Source: Piper betle (taxonomy: Eukaryota; Streptophyta; Magnoliopsida; Piperales; Piperaceae). From it: DNA of 64,000 nt. The DNA lies in NCBI GenBank assembly GCA_033002965.1, contig JAURVB010013825.1, positions 17,895-81,894 on the forward strand. Direction: 5' to 3'. The position numbers and the translations under genes were made by a program. Positions 1-12,545 of the stretch are shown here, piece after piece. The notes below the pieces were generated by a model. It was not told the origin of the DNA, searched no databases, and worked only from the letters and a program-made list of their open reading frames with translations. Numbering within the stretch: the stretch's first letter is position 1; the number at the start of each line of letters is the position of its first letter.

Positions 1-447
1 AAAGAAAACATCATATACTCTACGTGAACACTCTGAAGGGCACTACTGAGGAGCCACTGGGCTGCAGACCCGGTAGCATCCCTAACTTACTGATCTGCTG
101 CTGCTGATGCCGCTCTCGACATTTTCTTACTTCATTTTCTGGTCTCAAATCCTAAGTCCTCTCCTTACCTCCATATTTCTCCTGCCCTTGAGCACGAAAG
201 CCGAGTACTCTCAAGCAGTCGCCTTTAATACCCTTTGAACCACAAGTCCGGACATGCGCTGTACTAAACAGTACCCGTAAACCTCCACGTTCTCCGGGTG
301 TGAGGAACTCAAACGCAGAGTTGTCAGGATCCATCGGGAATGGAACAGTCCTCTGGCACTAATCCAGAGCCCGCTTTGACTGTCACGGCATCCGCTCATG
401 GTACGTGCAGTCGGTTTCTCCATCTCTCGTCTCACTGAAAATGCGAA

Positions 448-493
<46 letters not shown>

Positions 494-3454
494 CTGGGTA
501 GGGATTTATATAATAGGCCCAAAGGCAACTTGTGGTGGATCTTGTTTGTGAAATCATCCTCGAGGGATCTCATCCTCGAGGGGTTATTAATCCAGAAAAT
601 TGTTCGTTTAAATGGCCCGAGTTAAGTGGGATCTGATAAAACGCCACTTAACCTGTCCTGCAGATAATAAAATAAACATGTAATAGAAGAGCGTAAAACA
701 GAGACAAGTCCTAAACGTACCTGGTAGAAGCTCCAAGCGTGTCATCGCGCCTAGGCGGTGACCTCCTACTCCGTACCTACACATCAAAACTAAATACTAA
801 CGCCCGCTAACTAAATGATGCATCAAACGCAATGAACATCACACACAATTCAATCATCAACATCTAGCAATAGTTAAATAATCATAAATATAAACAATTC
901 TAACTCATCCTATTCATACTAATTTTATTGTGATTTTCAAGTTTACGTCCTGATCACTTATCATGCTGAGACTCGATCTACCTCATTAGATCACTTAACC
1001 ATCATTCTCAATTAATTGCATCATGCAATCATCATTTCATTCATAGTCATACATTTATCCTAACAACTAACCAATTCTAGCATGTTATGCTAACAATCAT
1101 TATCAATTTTAAATAATCAAATCAGAGCTAATTATACCTCATGTCGTCGATAATCGGCAACGGCTAGGGTTCTGTCGCGCATCTCGGAGCTCGAATTCGG
1201 CGCTTATCGGCGTCCGACGTTCGATCGGGCTCGACTGGATGAACTCCTCGGAAGATCTGGTGAATTCCAGCGAATCCGATTTTCCGGCGGTTTCCCCACA
1301 GGTTTTAGTAGTTTTCCGGAAGCTTCCGGTGGTTTTCCGGCGACAGTCGCCGGTGGCGTTTACTGGCCGGAAAGTGGTCATATTGGGTACCATTGGAACC
1401 GGCTCGGCGAGCCCGACACGTTTATGGCATCGACATGGTCGGCGGAGGAGGCGGCTAGCCAGAAAATAGCAAAAATAAGGCTAGCGGCGATGGGTAGCTA
1501 GATCCGGCCGGCCTGGGTGGCGATGGCCTCCACTCCGTTCGGGGAAGGTCGCCGGGTGGTTGAGAGTGTCGCGGCTACAGCTGGCTCGCGGCGGCGACGG
1601 TCGCCGGCGACGCGATCGGCGATGGAAGCACGGCGTGAGCGCGGCACTGGGCGCAGTATTAAGTGTTTAAAATATATAAATTTACCCATGTTTTTAATAT
1701 GATTTTGTACTTCCCAGGTATAAACATTATTTATTAAGTAATATTTTACTTTATTTTTCTAGTTCATTAATATTTTATTATATATGTTTAATTTTGGTGT
1801 TTTAATGCAGAAAAAGATGAATAAATTAAGCTTTAGAATTGATTGGTCATGACATTTGGCGCCACCCAATGGCTACAATTTATGGTGTTCAATGGAGTCG
1901 AACAATTGGAAACTTGAAGGGACATTATAATTAATTAGACTACGTCGATTTGTGAACACCCTCTTCGAATTCTTGTATCTCCACTTCTATATAAAGGGGT
2001 GGTCATTTGTTATTGATCATATCTCAACTCTTGGTTTAGGAGTTTAGTAATAGAAGTAGTTCTAGTTTTTGTAATCCTTTTCTTTTCATAATAAAAACTA
2101 GTTTCTTTTTTATATTATTTTCTATTTTTATTATGGAGTAATATTTTATTTCGTTCTAGAGAAGAATGGAACCTAGCATGATTTAATTGAATTCATTTCA
2201 ACCTCTTACTCTTTTATTTAATCGGATTGTTTGAATTATCATGTTCTAAATGCTAAGAATATATTGATCGCCTATATCTTAGAACATGAGGTTTAATTAG
2301 ATTTCGGGAGAAATTAATTAGATTAGTCATTGGTAATTCATCATACGACCAGTCTTTTGACTTGTTTGTCATTGTGGTCGAAAGATACACAACACCGTAT
2401 GCGATTGTAAGGCAATTCTTAATGCATTATTTTTTTGATTAATCAATTATCACCGGGAGGTAGAAATTGAGGCAAAATAATAGAAGTATGAAGGAGCGGG
2501 AGCCACCATGTAATATAATTATCCTAGATCGACAATCCGAGGGAATAAAAGATAAAAGTAAGACTTGATGAAGATTAAATTCATGTTAAGGGAAATTCGA
2601 CTCTAGAACGAGTTTTATAATTTTAACTTTACTTTTAATTTAAAGTTATTACTTAGATTTAGTTAAGTCAGTTGTTTTTGTTTTGTTCCTTATTTTATTT
2701 TCTTTAATTAATTATAGGAAATTCATCTCCCTGTGGGACAATACTCGATTTTATCACTATATTACTTGTTTCGACCGTGTATACTTGCACGTCATTGAAA
2801 ATATTCGAACACGCAGCGATCCGGCGTCGCGGTGGCCAAATGGTGGCCGGAACTGGCTGGGGTGGCACTGCGACGCCGTGGTGGGGCTAGTTGGAGACGA
2901 TCGGCGGCAGGCCGGCGACGACAAGCGGAGGGTGGTGCGGCTAGGTTTTTGCAGAGGAAGAAGAAGAAAGTGTCAGGGGAGGTAGAAAATAACTGGGTGG
3001 CAAACTTGTAAATAAGACTTGACTCGTGTCCAACTCGAGTCAAGAATAATAACTAAGTCGTATTAAATCTTAAAATCATAAATCGGGAAAAATCCCATAA
3101 AATCAAACAAACATCAAAACATCATAATGATATGCTTTAGAACTATCAACCCACCCAAACTGCCCGTAACGCGTCCTAACGCGGTAAACGGCCTAAAACT
3201 AATTCTACGATCCACTATATATAAAAATAAATAAAAAAATAGATGGCATACTCTCATATATTCTGATAACTCATTCTGTTCTGCTGTATTCATGACGTTA
3301 TCATCATATACTTGGGTACGCATGACCCTCATAGCTCATACACGCGACTGGCGTCGGCTCAGTACACGTGTTCTGAATCTGACTCAACTCGAAAATAACG
3401 GTCAAACCGACCGGTTCTGAATATAAAACCCTGACTCGAATCGTGGGTTTTACA
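1..3454 (-). mobile_element. 3' LTR of a large coding-poor Ty3/gypsy-like retrotransposon (cut by window edge)
   Basis: On the minus strand this LTR begins with TGTAAAACCC at 3454, directly after a polypurine tract (AGGAGGGAAGAT, 3466-3455). The tract is preceded by the 'GAAATTTCGAGGACGAAATTT' type of sequence that usually precedes the 3' LTR of Tekay/Del-like chromoviruses. It matches 7708-9953 along its length, apart from the insertion at 1657-2811. About 0.7 kb of the LTR should lie left of base 1. It includes a (TA)n run at about 452-491 that is shorter in the other LTR (8162-8181). The small open frames inside (152-625, 1139-1702) are shadows of LTR sequence and have no recognisable domain. 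Confidence 0.85.
1657..2811. mobile_element. Solo-LTR-like insertion inside the 3' LTR, 5-bp target duplication
   Basis: An insertion of 1155 bp that is absent from the equivalent point of the sister LTR (about 9281). It is flanked by direct repeats CGCAG at 1652-1656 and 2812-2816. It starts TATTAAGTGTT and ends TTCGAACA, so the termini are TA...CA, not TG...CA. Its internal features are those of an LTR: a TATA-like box with 'tatataaagggg' near 1990, an AATAAAA signal near 2088, and an end resembling plant LTR 3' ends ('ccctgtgggac', 'cgaccgtgtatacttgcac', 2730-2792). No coding capacity, no PBS and no second LTR were found, so a solo LTR is the best reading; a small non-autonomous element is the alternative. 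Confidence 0.7.
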
Positions 3455-5786
3455 ATCTTCCCTCCTTATAAAAATTTCGTCCTCGAAATTTCAACTCAAG
3501 GAGGTTCTACTGAACTAATACCTAGAAGCTAGATACACACCAGTTGTATCCTCTACTCTTCGATAGTCATGTACCTCCTCACTACAGCTGCGCTGTCATG
3601 GCGGGTTCTGCTTGTGATGTTGCCAATATCAACATTCTGTTTCTAAGCTGTCTGTGCCTGTTCTAACATGACCATCATCCTTCTCTTCTGTTCTGATCCT
3701 TACTGCTAACTCGGCGGGAAAACCTAGGTCACCCCTAAGGGCCTATTGGGTTGGTCAAGCAGATACTCTAGAGTATCGCAAGGTTCTAATCTGAGCTATG
3801 TCTGGGAAAACTACATCGAGGGCAAGACCTACCTGCTAGCATCTACCCATGTCCCTCTAATCCTCATCTGTGAAAAGTCACCTACATGTACTCTCAGAAA
3901 ACTCTATTCCTAAGTCATACAACCAATCTAAAGTGTGCTATGAGTCTCCTGCTAGGTCGAGTGTATAAACTAATGAGCTGCATGGCTCACTGTTGCCAGT
4001 CTAGATCTAACTCTCAAGTGTCCCTATATAAGGAACTGGACCGCTCACTAGGTCCTAGTTGACTCGGTCCTGAGTCAAGTATCTCACTCTGTTCTATAAG
4101 AGAACAAGGATAGCTGCTATGACTCTACTGCATACTATGGCTCAGGTGACTATCTATACAACCACTAACTACTGCTGAAAGGAGGCAAGAACACCTGTAC
4201 ATACACAGTGTGTCTCAAGGAGTATGATAACATACTCTGCATGGGACTGTAGAGTCTGCATCTGGTCTGTGGCATGTGCTCTGTGCTCTGGTCAATGTAT
4301 ACTCATCTCAATCCTCTAGGTAAACTGATGGTAGAACTGATACATACAAAGGGGTGAGTGGGAATCCTCAAGTGAAAACTCTACTCTGTCTGACATCTCT
4401 AGGTTATAGGAAGGGAGGCTGAATCTCGTGGAAATCTAGTCACACTGCTCAAAAACTCTCAATGGGTGCTATCTCATTCTCACATGTGGTGTCTGACGCC
4501 AGGTAAATGGGGGAATCCACTAGGCTAAGAAAGACCTGCTACATAGGTATGTCCCTCTGATCTATGGTGAGGTCAAGGTGTCATGCAAGTGGTAGGGGAG
4601 ATGAAATCCCTATGTAGCGTACTGGGTGGCCAAAATATCGGTAGGCCTATGGACTTGTCTCTAAGATCACCATAATTCACTATGCCACATGTGATCAGGC
4701 TGTGGAACAGTCAATCAATGATGAATCTCAGAAACGGCTCCTAAGGGGCTCTAGTTCAATCAGCTAACAGTAGGCACATGTTTCTAGATACCGTACTAGT
4801 CACGTACTTCTAAACGGGCGGGGTTCAAACGACCCCAAGAACCACTGTCTCCCCTCAAGTCTACGGGGACTCATAGTGAGGTTTGACACATGTCTCGTCT
4901 GCTCTTCAGTGGTGTGTGACCTGCCGTCCTGTACCGATTTGTAGTACCAATCTTGACTCACATGGCTACTACCGCTGTGGTAGACTCTCAAGCAAGGCTA
5001 TCAATCAAAGATGAGCATACACTGGTATCACTCCGTTTGGTCAGCATGGTCTGCTCTACTCGAAGTCCCTGTCTGCATCGCTCTCAAGCTGGGATGAAAT
5101 CCTCATCGGAAGATCGGTCTGCAAACATCTACCTATATTGTAACCCTAATCAGTACCATGAAGGTACCTCTATTCTCAGGGCAAAGGCTCAACCCTATGT
5201 CTCAAGGTGAGAACCTAATCGTGCTGGCGAAACACAAGGGAATCACTATCCTTCTGAAAAACCCTTCCTCACTAACCCTCTATCTATGCATAATACTCTA
5301 ATATAAGTCGAATTCCTATCACTGGTTGGCCCATCACTAAATGGGTTCAACAGCGTGTGTGACCGTCTACTAACCATCTGATCTATGCTGATTGTGGCCC
5401 ATGGATATACTATCATGCAATCTGCATAGTCTGATCATTGTGACCATCCCATCTGGAGGTCATACTGTCATGTTCTCCGATTCTGTCCATGCGCATCCCT
5501 ATGAGACTGTCACTAACAGTGCCTGATGGGGTTATCTTGCAATATACATCTGACCCAAGGGTGTCAGGTCAAGACAATGATTGCAAGAGAGCTGTGAAGT
5601 CGGATCCTATGCTATCTCATCCAAATAACCTCAGTTTTCCTAACTCTTCTCTGTTCTGCTAATTTCCATTGTAGCTATATCTTGTTCCTCACAGTTCTAG
5701 CCCTACTAAGCTCTAACTAATCTACTCGGTCGGCGGATGAGCAATACACGGACGGCGGTAGTGCATCTTCGGCGGTGGCACTGTGT

Positions 5787-5957
5787 TGTGCAACTCGGTT
5801 GGCGGTCGTGCAACTCGGTCGGTGGTTGTGCAACTCGGTCGGTGGTTGTGCAACTTGGTTGGCGGTTGTGCACTCGGTCGGTGGTTGTGCACTCGGTCGG
5901 CAGTTGTGCACTCGGTCGGCGGTTGTGCACTCGGTTGGCGGTTGTGCAACTCTGTCG
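5787..5957. repeat. 19-20-bp minisatellite inside the retrotransposon
   Basis: About nine head-to-tail units of the type GTGCAACTCGGTCGGTGGTT. The first four or so units are 20 bp; the later ones lose a base or two (GTGCACTCGGTCGG...). The array creates long, overlapping, low-complexity open frames in several frames on both strands (5706-5981), which are artefacts of the repeat. Confidence 0.85.
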
Positions 5958-6995
5958 GCCACAATTCTATCTAGATACTAAAAATCTGATCTTGATCGTA
6001 TACATTGTAAATCCACTCTACTCTCTCTGACATATCTTGGCTGCTAACAACTAGGCTCAGGTTGTCCAGTCATGTGTGTCTAATCTGGAGGGGTTTGGAT
6101 CATGGTGCTGACACATATGATGGTAAACCTATGCTGAACCCACTCTAATCTCCTGAAATCTGAAATAGCTACTTTCATCAATGCTGACTGGCCCTCAAAC
6201 AGTAACCACTGATCTGGTACCTTATCTCTGGTGGAATGCCGTCAAATATCTGATCTCGTAGGCAATGGTGGTCCTGATCTTTTCCTCATCATATCGAGAC
6301 CTCTATCTGGCAAAGAGAAGCCAAAACTGCTGCCCGTAGGTCATAAACTAGTGGAAGAGGAGGATGCGGTGAAGTGCCTATTAGACTATCGATCCACCTC
6401 GCTACTCATCCTCATTCATCACTATCTTCTGGAAGTGGTCCATCTCATGTGCCAACTAACTTGCTAGTATCTCTATACTTCAAGCTCCTTACTGTTACCC
6501 CTTTTCTTTTTAACTCATTCTCATCATGTACACCATGTCCCATGGAAACAGGACTAATGTGGTGACATGCAAGACACGAACACCTGGTCAATCATCCAAT
6601 TCACTTATGCGATGGACAGAACTAGTGGGTCTCTAAGCCCATCATGACAATCTTGTCAGATTCCTGCTCACATCTGCTAACATCCGAATCTGGTATAAGA
6701 TGAGATCTTATACCCATTCTACCTCTGCTAGCACTACAACATTCCTTGCTCACATCTAACTGACAACAGTCTGATATCACGATAAAAATCCATAGAAATG
6801 ACCTGTCAGCTTTACTAAGGTCAATTCCACATATTTCTGATCAAGCCCTGAATACACGTGTTATCCAAACAACTTATGAAGAAAAAATCTGCATGTAAAG
6901 AAAATATACAGAAACATACCTGCCAGCTGGACTTGGAGCAGTCTTTGCACACACATCACCTATAAAAGTATCTTACATCTTAATCAGCCGAGAGT

Positions 6996-7008
6996 GGCTC
7001 TGATACCA
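6996..7008 (-). promoter_or_regulatory. Primer-binding site (initiator Met-tRNA type)
   Basis: On the minus strand it reads TGGTATCAGAGCC, the classical plant retrotransposon PBS complementary to the 3' end of tRNA-iMet. It lies 4 nt downstream of the 5' LTR end (..GGGGTGTTACA at 7013). It fixes the orientation of the element (minus) and the inner boundary of the 5' LTR. Confidence 0.9.
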
Positions 7009-7012
7009 ATTC

Positions 7013-9953
7013 TGTAACACCCCAAATCCGGTCCACGCTCGTGAACCGAACCGGCATGTTACAGGCCCCGGTTAGGTCAGCTAACCCGAACCCAACTCGT
7101 GCGGATCAGATCTCGGCGTCTTAAGATGAAGATATTACTCGTCATGCATGGATGAATGCACAAAATCCTAACATGATACTACATGGATGACATGCAAACT
7201 AAATTACACACCATCACAGTTACGATCAAAATCAATGAAAATTCTGAAATAAAACGGATAGAATTTCCCCTAAAAGTGCAATTAGGGGCTACCCTGTCAA
7301 ATAATATATATAAATATATATGCATGCATCAACAATTTCATTCACACAGAATCTAATCTACTATACACTCATTCTTAAGCTTGGGTCTCAACCCGCAACG
7401 CTTCCACTGCGAAATCTATTCACATTTCCTTTTCATGTCATCATGTCTTAGTATTTCATCTCATCATGTGCTCAAATTTTAGCATTTAATCACATCACAT
7501 CAATATAATAATATCATAGCAAAATATAACCACTCAATCGACTGACATGTGTGCAAGCGACAACAGTGCTCCTTCCGTCTAAGCTGGCTCCTCCAACTCG
7601 TGATTATTACCTACATATAGTATAAAAACACGTCAGTAACAAGTGTTACTGGTCCAGAAAATAAAATAACTATAACAAGCTGGCTATGAGAGCAAACTCT
7701 CATATGAAAGAAAACATCATATACTCCACGTGAACACTCTGAAGGGCACTACTGAGGAGCCACTGGGCTGCAGACCCGGTAGCATCCCTAACTTACTGAT
7801 CTGCTGCTGCTGATGCCGCTCTCGACATTTTCTTACTTCATTTTCTGGTCTCAAATCCTAAGTCCTCTCCTTACCTCCATATTTCTCCTGGCCTTGAGCA
7901 CGAAGGCCGAGTACTCTCAGGCAGTCGCCTTTAGTACCCTTTGAACCACAAGTCCGGATATGCGCTGTACTAAACAATACCCGTAAACCTCCACGTTCTC
8001 CGGGTGTGAGGAACTCAAACGCGGAGTTGTCAGGATCCCTCGGGAATGGAACAGTCCGCTGGCACTAATCCAGAGCCCGCTTTGACTGTCACGGCATCCG
8101 CTCATGGTACGTGCAGTCGGTTTCTCCATCTCTCGTCTCACTGAAAACGCAAATATACTACATATATATATATATATATATAGGGCTGGGTAGGGATTTA
8201 TATAATAGGCCCGAAGGCAACTTGTGGTGGATCTTGTTTGTGAAATCATCCTCGATGGGGTTATTAATCCGGAAAATTGTTCGGTTAAATGGCCCGAGTT
8301 AAGTGGGATCCGATAAAATGCCACTTAACCCGTCCTGCAGATAATAAAATAAACATACAATAGAAGAGCGTAAAACAGAGACAAGTCCTAAACGGACCTG
8401 GTAGAAGCTCCAAGCGTGTCATCGCACCTAGGCGGCGACCTCCTACTCCGTACCTACACATCAAAACTAAATACTAACGCCCGCTAACTAAATGATGCAT
8501 CAAACGCAATGAACATCACACACAATTCAATCATCAACATCCAGCAATAGTTAAATAATCATAAATATAAACAATTCTAACTCATCCTATTCATACTAAT
8601 TTTATTGTGATTTTCAAGTTTACGTCCTGATCACTTATCATGCTGAGACTCGATCTACCTCATTAGATCACTTAACCTTCATTCTCAATTAATTGCTTCA
8701 TGCAATCATCATTTCATTCATAGTCATACATTTATCCTAACAACTAACCAATTCTAGCATGTTATGCTAACAATCATTATCAATTTTAAATAATCAAATC
8801 GGTGGTAATTATACCTTACATCGTCGGCAATCGGCGACGGCTAGGGTTCCGTCGCGCATCTCGGAGCTCGAATTCGGCGCTCACCGGCATCCGACGTTCG
8901 ATCGGGATCGACTGGATGAACTCCTCGGAAGATCTGGTGAATTCCAGCGAATCCGATTTTCCGGCGGTTTTCCCGCGACAGTCGCCGGAGGCGTTTACTG
9001 GCCGGAAAGTGGTCATATTGGGTACCATTGGAATCGGCTCGGCGAGCCCGACGCGTCTACGGTGTCGACATGGTCGGCGGAGGTGGCGGTTAGCCGGAAA
9101 AATGACAAAAATAAGGCGGCGGCGATGGGTAGCTAGATCCGGCCGGCCTGGGCGGCGATGGCCTCCACTCTGGTCGGGGAAGGTCGCCGGGTGTTTGAGG
9201 GTGTCGCGGCTACAGCTGGATCGCGGCAGCGACGGTCGCCGACGACGCGATCGGCGACGGAAAGTGTGGCAGCTTGGCGCAGTGATCCGGCGTCGCGGTG
9301 GCCAAATGGTGGCCAGAACTGGCCAGGGTGGCTGGCGACGCCGTGGCGGGCTAGTCGGCGATGCCGTGGCGGGGCTAGTCGGCGACGATCGGCGGCAGGC
9401 CAACGTCGACAGTGGCGGCGACGACAAGCGGAGGGTGGCGCGGCTAGGGTTTGGCCGGGGAAGAAGAAGAAAGTGTCGGGGGAGGGAGAAAATAACTGGG
9501 TGGCAAACTTGTAAATAATACTTGACTCGTGTTCGGCTCGAGTCGAGAATAATAACTAAGTCGTATTAAATCCTAAAAAAATCGGGAAAAATCCCATAAA
9601 ATCAAACAAACATCAAAACATCATAATGATATGCTTTAGAACTATCAACCCACCCAAACTGCCCGTAACGCGTCCTAACGCGGTAAACGGCCTAAAACTA
9701 ATTCTACGATCCACTATATATAAAAATAAATAAAAAAATAGCTGGCATACTCTCATATATTCTGATAACTCATTCTATTCTACTGTGTTCATGACGTTAT
9801 CATCATATACTTGGGTACGCATGACCCTCATAGCTCATACACACGACTGGCGTCAGCTCAGTACACGTGTTCTGAAACTAACTCGACTCGAAAATAACGA
9901 TCAAACCGACCGGTTCTGAATATAAAACCCTGACTCGAAACATGGGTTTTACA
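7013..9953 (-). mobile_element. 5' LTR of the large coding-poor retrotransposon (2941 bp)
   Basis: The minus-strand start is TGTAAAACCC at 9953 and the end is GGGTGTTACA at 7013. Bases 7708-9953 match 1-3454 apart from the solo-LTR insertion in the latter. The right flank (CATAATG from 9954) lies inside an older LTR of the same family, so this is a nested insertion; the partner target-site duplication is outside the window. A GC-rich stretch (8800-9520) opens a 238-codon Arg-rich frame on plus and a 203-codon frame on minus. Both are compositional and not genes. A roughly 25-bp internal tandem duplication lies near 9336-9385. Confidence 0.85.
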
Positions 9954-11966
9954 CATAATGCATCATATCACACCACATCATTGTGTATTGCATTTCAACA
10001 CATCATCCTCAATATAATGTAACAATAAACAACATATTAAACATTCTATCGTCTGACATGTGTGTATGCATGAGACGTCACTACTCCTCTGTCCAGGTTA
10101 GCTCATCCTACTCATGATCCTCACCTACATATATTATAAAAACACATCAGTAACAAGTGTTACTGGTCCGAATATATAACTAATACCAAAATGGCTATGA
10201 GAGGAAACTCTCATATTAGAAAAACTTTCATATACTTCTCATGAACTCTCTGAAGGGCACCTATTGAGGAGCTATTGGGTTGCAGACCCGGTAGCATCCC
10301 GAACTGACTCTGCTGCTGCTGATCCCTCCGTCGGCATTTTCTCATTTCATTTTCTAGTCCCTCGAGACTACTAGTATATCCTAAGCCCTCTTCTTTCTTC
10401 CATAATTCTCTTGGCCTTAAGCACGAAGACCGAGTACTTTGAGGCAATCGCCTTTTGTACCCTTTGAACTACAAGTCTGGACATGCGCTGTACTAAACAG
10501 TACCCATAAACCTACATGTTTCTCTGAGTGTAAGGAACTCAAAACGGGAGTTGTCAGGATCCCTTGGGATTGGAACAGCCCGCTTTGACTGGCACATGTA
10601 CCCGCTTTGACTGGCATGTGTACCCGCTCATGGTACGTATGAGTCGGTTTTCCCATCTCTCGTCTCACTGAAAACTCAATAAAACTATATATAGGTCTGG
10701 GAAGGGATTTATATAATAGGCTCAAAGACAACTAGTGGTGGATCTTGTTTTCGAAAACATACTCGAGGGATCTCATCCTCGAGGTTTATTAATCTGAATA
10801 ACTGGTTGATTAAATGGCCCGGTTTAAGTGGGATCCAATAAAATGCCACTTAACTCGTCTTGCAAGTAATAAAATAATACACAATAGAGTAGAATGTAAG
10901 ACAGGAAATGAGTCCTAAACGGACCTAGTAGAAGCTCTGAGCGTGTCCTCGCACCTAGGCAGCGAGCTCCTACTCCATACTTACACAACAAGGCTAAATA
11001 GTACCGCTTAGTATAATACATGAATGCCACACTCCTCATCAATCCATACAAGACAACATCTATTTACATGCATTTAAATTTAAACTCTAATTCATTATTA
11101 TCATTTGTTAACATGCATTTAAATTTAAACCAACACCTATTTACAATCACACCATTTGCATCACAATAAAATCACAAAACAATTCATTATCAAATAAAAT
11201 AGGATAAAATTATATACCTAATCATCAGTCACAAGATTGTGGCCGGCTCGAGTGAAGATCGTGGGGGAGTGGGAAGGGAGAAAAAAGAGAAAGGAGTTGG
11301 GTGAGGAGGATGGTGGCAGCTCAATGGTGACGGCGTCGGAAGTTTGGAATAAATAGGTGTCGGGGGTGGGGGGAAGGTCAAGAGTTATCTTGTAAGGTGT
11401 CAGAGGAAGAAAACGAGTGGTCGGGGGAGAAAACGAGTGGTCAGGGGAGAAAACGAGTGGTTGGGGGAGAAAACTAGTGGTTGGGGGAGAAAACGAGTGG
11501 TCAGGGAGAAAAATGAGAGGTCGTCTAGTAATTAAAACTTGACTAGGCTCCGACTCAAGAAAAATAATACTAACTCGTAACAATCCTAAACAAAATCCAA
11601 AAAATAGGAAAAAATCCAATAAAGCATAATACACATAACAACATTACAATGACATGCTTTATAACTAATAACCCACTCAAACTGTCTCTAATGCATCATC
11701 ATGCGTTATTCGGCCTAAAATAATTTTATGATCTAATTACAATAAATAAAGAAAATTTGGCGTACTCTCATATATTTTGATAACTCAATCTACTCCTGTC
11801 TTACTGATGTTGTCATGATATACTTAGGCACACATGACTCTCATGGTTCAGAACACAAGACTCGCCTCGGCTCGGTACGCGTGTTTTGAAATTTACCAGG
11901 CTAAAAACAACAGTCGAACTAACCGGTTCTGACTATAAAGCCTTCACTCAAGTCACGGGTTTTACA
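9954..11966 (-). mobile_element. Older LTR of the same family, split by the younger element
   Basis: The sequence is collinear with 7470-9953 but clearly more diverged, for example the 'aacaagtgttactggtcc', 'gagggatctcatcctcgag' and 'gccacttaa' blocks. It ends at the family terminus ...GGGTTTTACA at 11966 (minus-strand TGTAAAACCCG). The first 450 bases or so of the LTR 3' part are missing and should lie on the far side of the younger element, left of the window. The 138-codon minus frame at 11218-11634 reads through a minisatellite and is not considered a gene. Confidence 0.75.
11409..11522. repeat. 20-bp minisatellite in the older LTR
   Basis: Five to six tandem copies of a unit like GAAAACGAGTGGTCGGGGGA, varying at two or three positions (tcg/tca/ttg, cgag/ctag), with the last full copy 19 bp. 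They give the Ser/Pro/Thr-rich repeats (SFSPPTT type) of a spurious minus-strand open frame. Confidence 0.8.
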
Positions 11967-12545
11967 GATGCCCTAATACTCGATGATGTTGTGTAATTTC
12001 TCTAATGCTTTGATTTTTACTCACACGGGGTATGTGGAACAAGTAACCACGACCCTTCTTTAAATACTTGCATCAGACTTTACCAAAGCTACTCGTTGGG
12101 CTATCACATACAGACTTTACGAAAGCGGATCTTAACCCTCCGTGGAGGCTTAAGATGAACACCAAGCTTGGTTTTCATAGAATGCGTGCAAAGTTCGTTC
12201 TACAAAGGCAGATTTTAGACATAAAGGATTCCTATATGAACACCCTTAGTCGTAATAGAGGTATAACCACTCCTACGACTCTGAGCGATGACTTTAAAAA
12301 TCTAATGGTCACCCAACTTGTAGAAGAAGCTCACCCCCGCTATAATTTTGAGGTTGCATGTTGTTGTGTATGTCATATTCTTACTACTTAGTTCAAGTGA
12401 TTGGCTTAGGCCTTCTTATAATTTACATGACGATGATGCGAGTATTTAAACAAGGTGGTCATGGTTACCTGTTCCACATACCCTACATGGGCAATAAATA
12501 AAGCATCAGAGAATTACACAACATCATCGAGTATCAGGGCATGAA
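11967..12545. repeat. Inverted repeat: about 110-bp arms around a 350-bp loop
   Basis: Bases 11967-12075 are the reverse complement, with mismatches, of 12432-12545; both carry the motif 'cgatgatgttgtgtaat' followed by a 'ggtatgtggaaca' block. The loop (12068-12415) is in turn an inverted copy of 16030-16345. The left arm abuts the terminus of the LTR at 11966. The origin is uncertain; opposed LTR ends of a third element family are plausible. The 107-codon plus frame at 12068-12391 falls in the loop. A similar frame is seen in the inverted copy (16088-16300 minus), but it resembles no protein I recognise. Confidence 0.7.

Larger units (their letters stand above)
3455..7012 (-). mobile_element. 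Internal domain of the coding-poor LTR element (LARD-like)
   Basis: It runs from the primer-binding site (TGGTATCAGAGCC on the minus strand, 7008-6996, complementary to the 3' end of initiator Met-tRNA, 4 nt from the LTR end) to the polypurine tract at 3466-3455. No open frame of retroviral size is present on either strand; the longest are under 100 codons. About 6230-6570 on the minus strand looks like decayed gag. The 3.56-kb internal region with 2.9-kb LTRs resembles LARD elements, which depend on proteins supplied in trans. A degenerate formerly autonomous element is the alternative. Confidence 0.7.

Noticed and set aside
5706..6030. Overlapping Cys/Val/Gly- and Pro/Thr-rich frames on both strands
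   Set aside because: All are readings of the 19-20-bp minisatellite.
8802..9518. 238-codon plus frame and 203-codon minus frame in the 5' LTR
   Set aside because: Arg/Gly/Ser-rich products of a GC-rich LTR stretch, open on both strands at once, and broken in the sister LTR. No domain.
11218..11634. 138-codon minus frame with Ser/Pro repeats
   Set aside because: The repeats come from the 20-bp minisatellite at 11409-11522 inside an LTR.
12068..12391. 107-codon frame with a similar frame in the inverted copy at 16088-16300
   Set aside because: The similarity is explained by the inverted DNA repeat; the second copy has lost its ends and no family is recognised.
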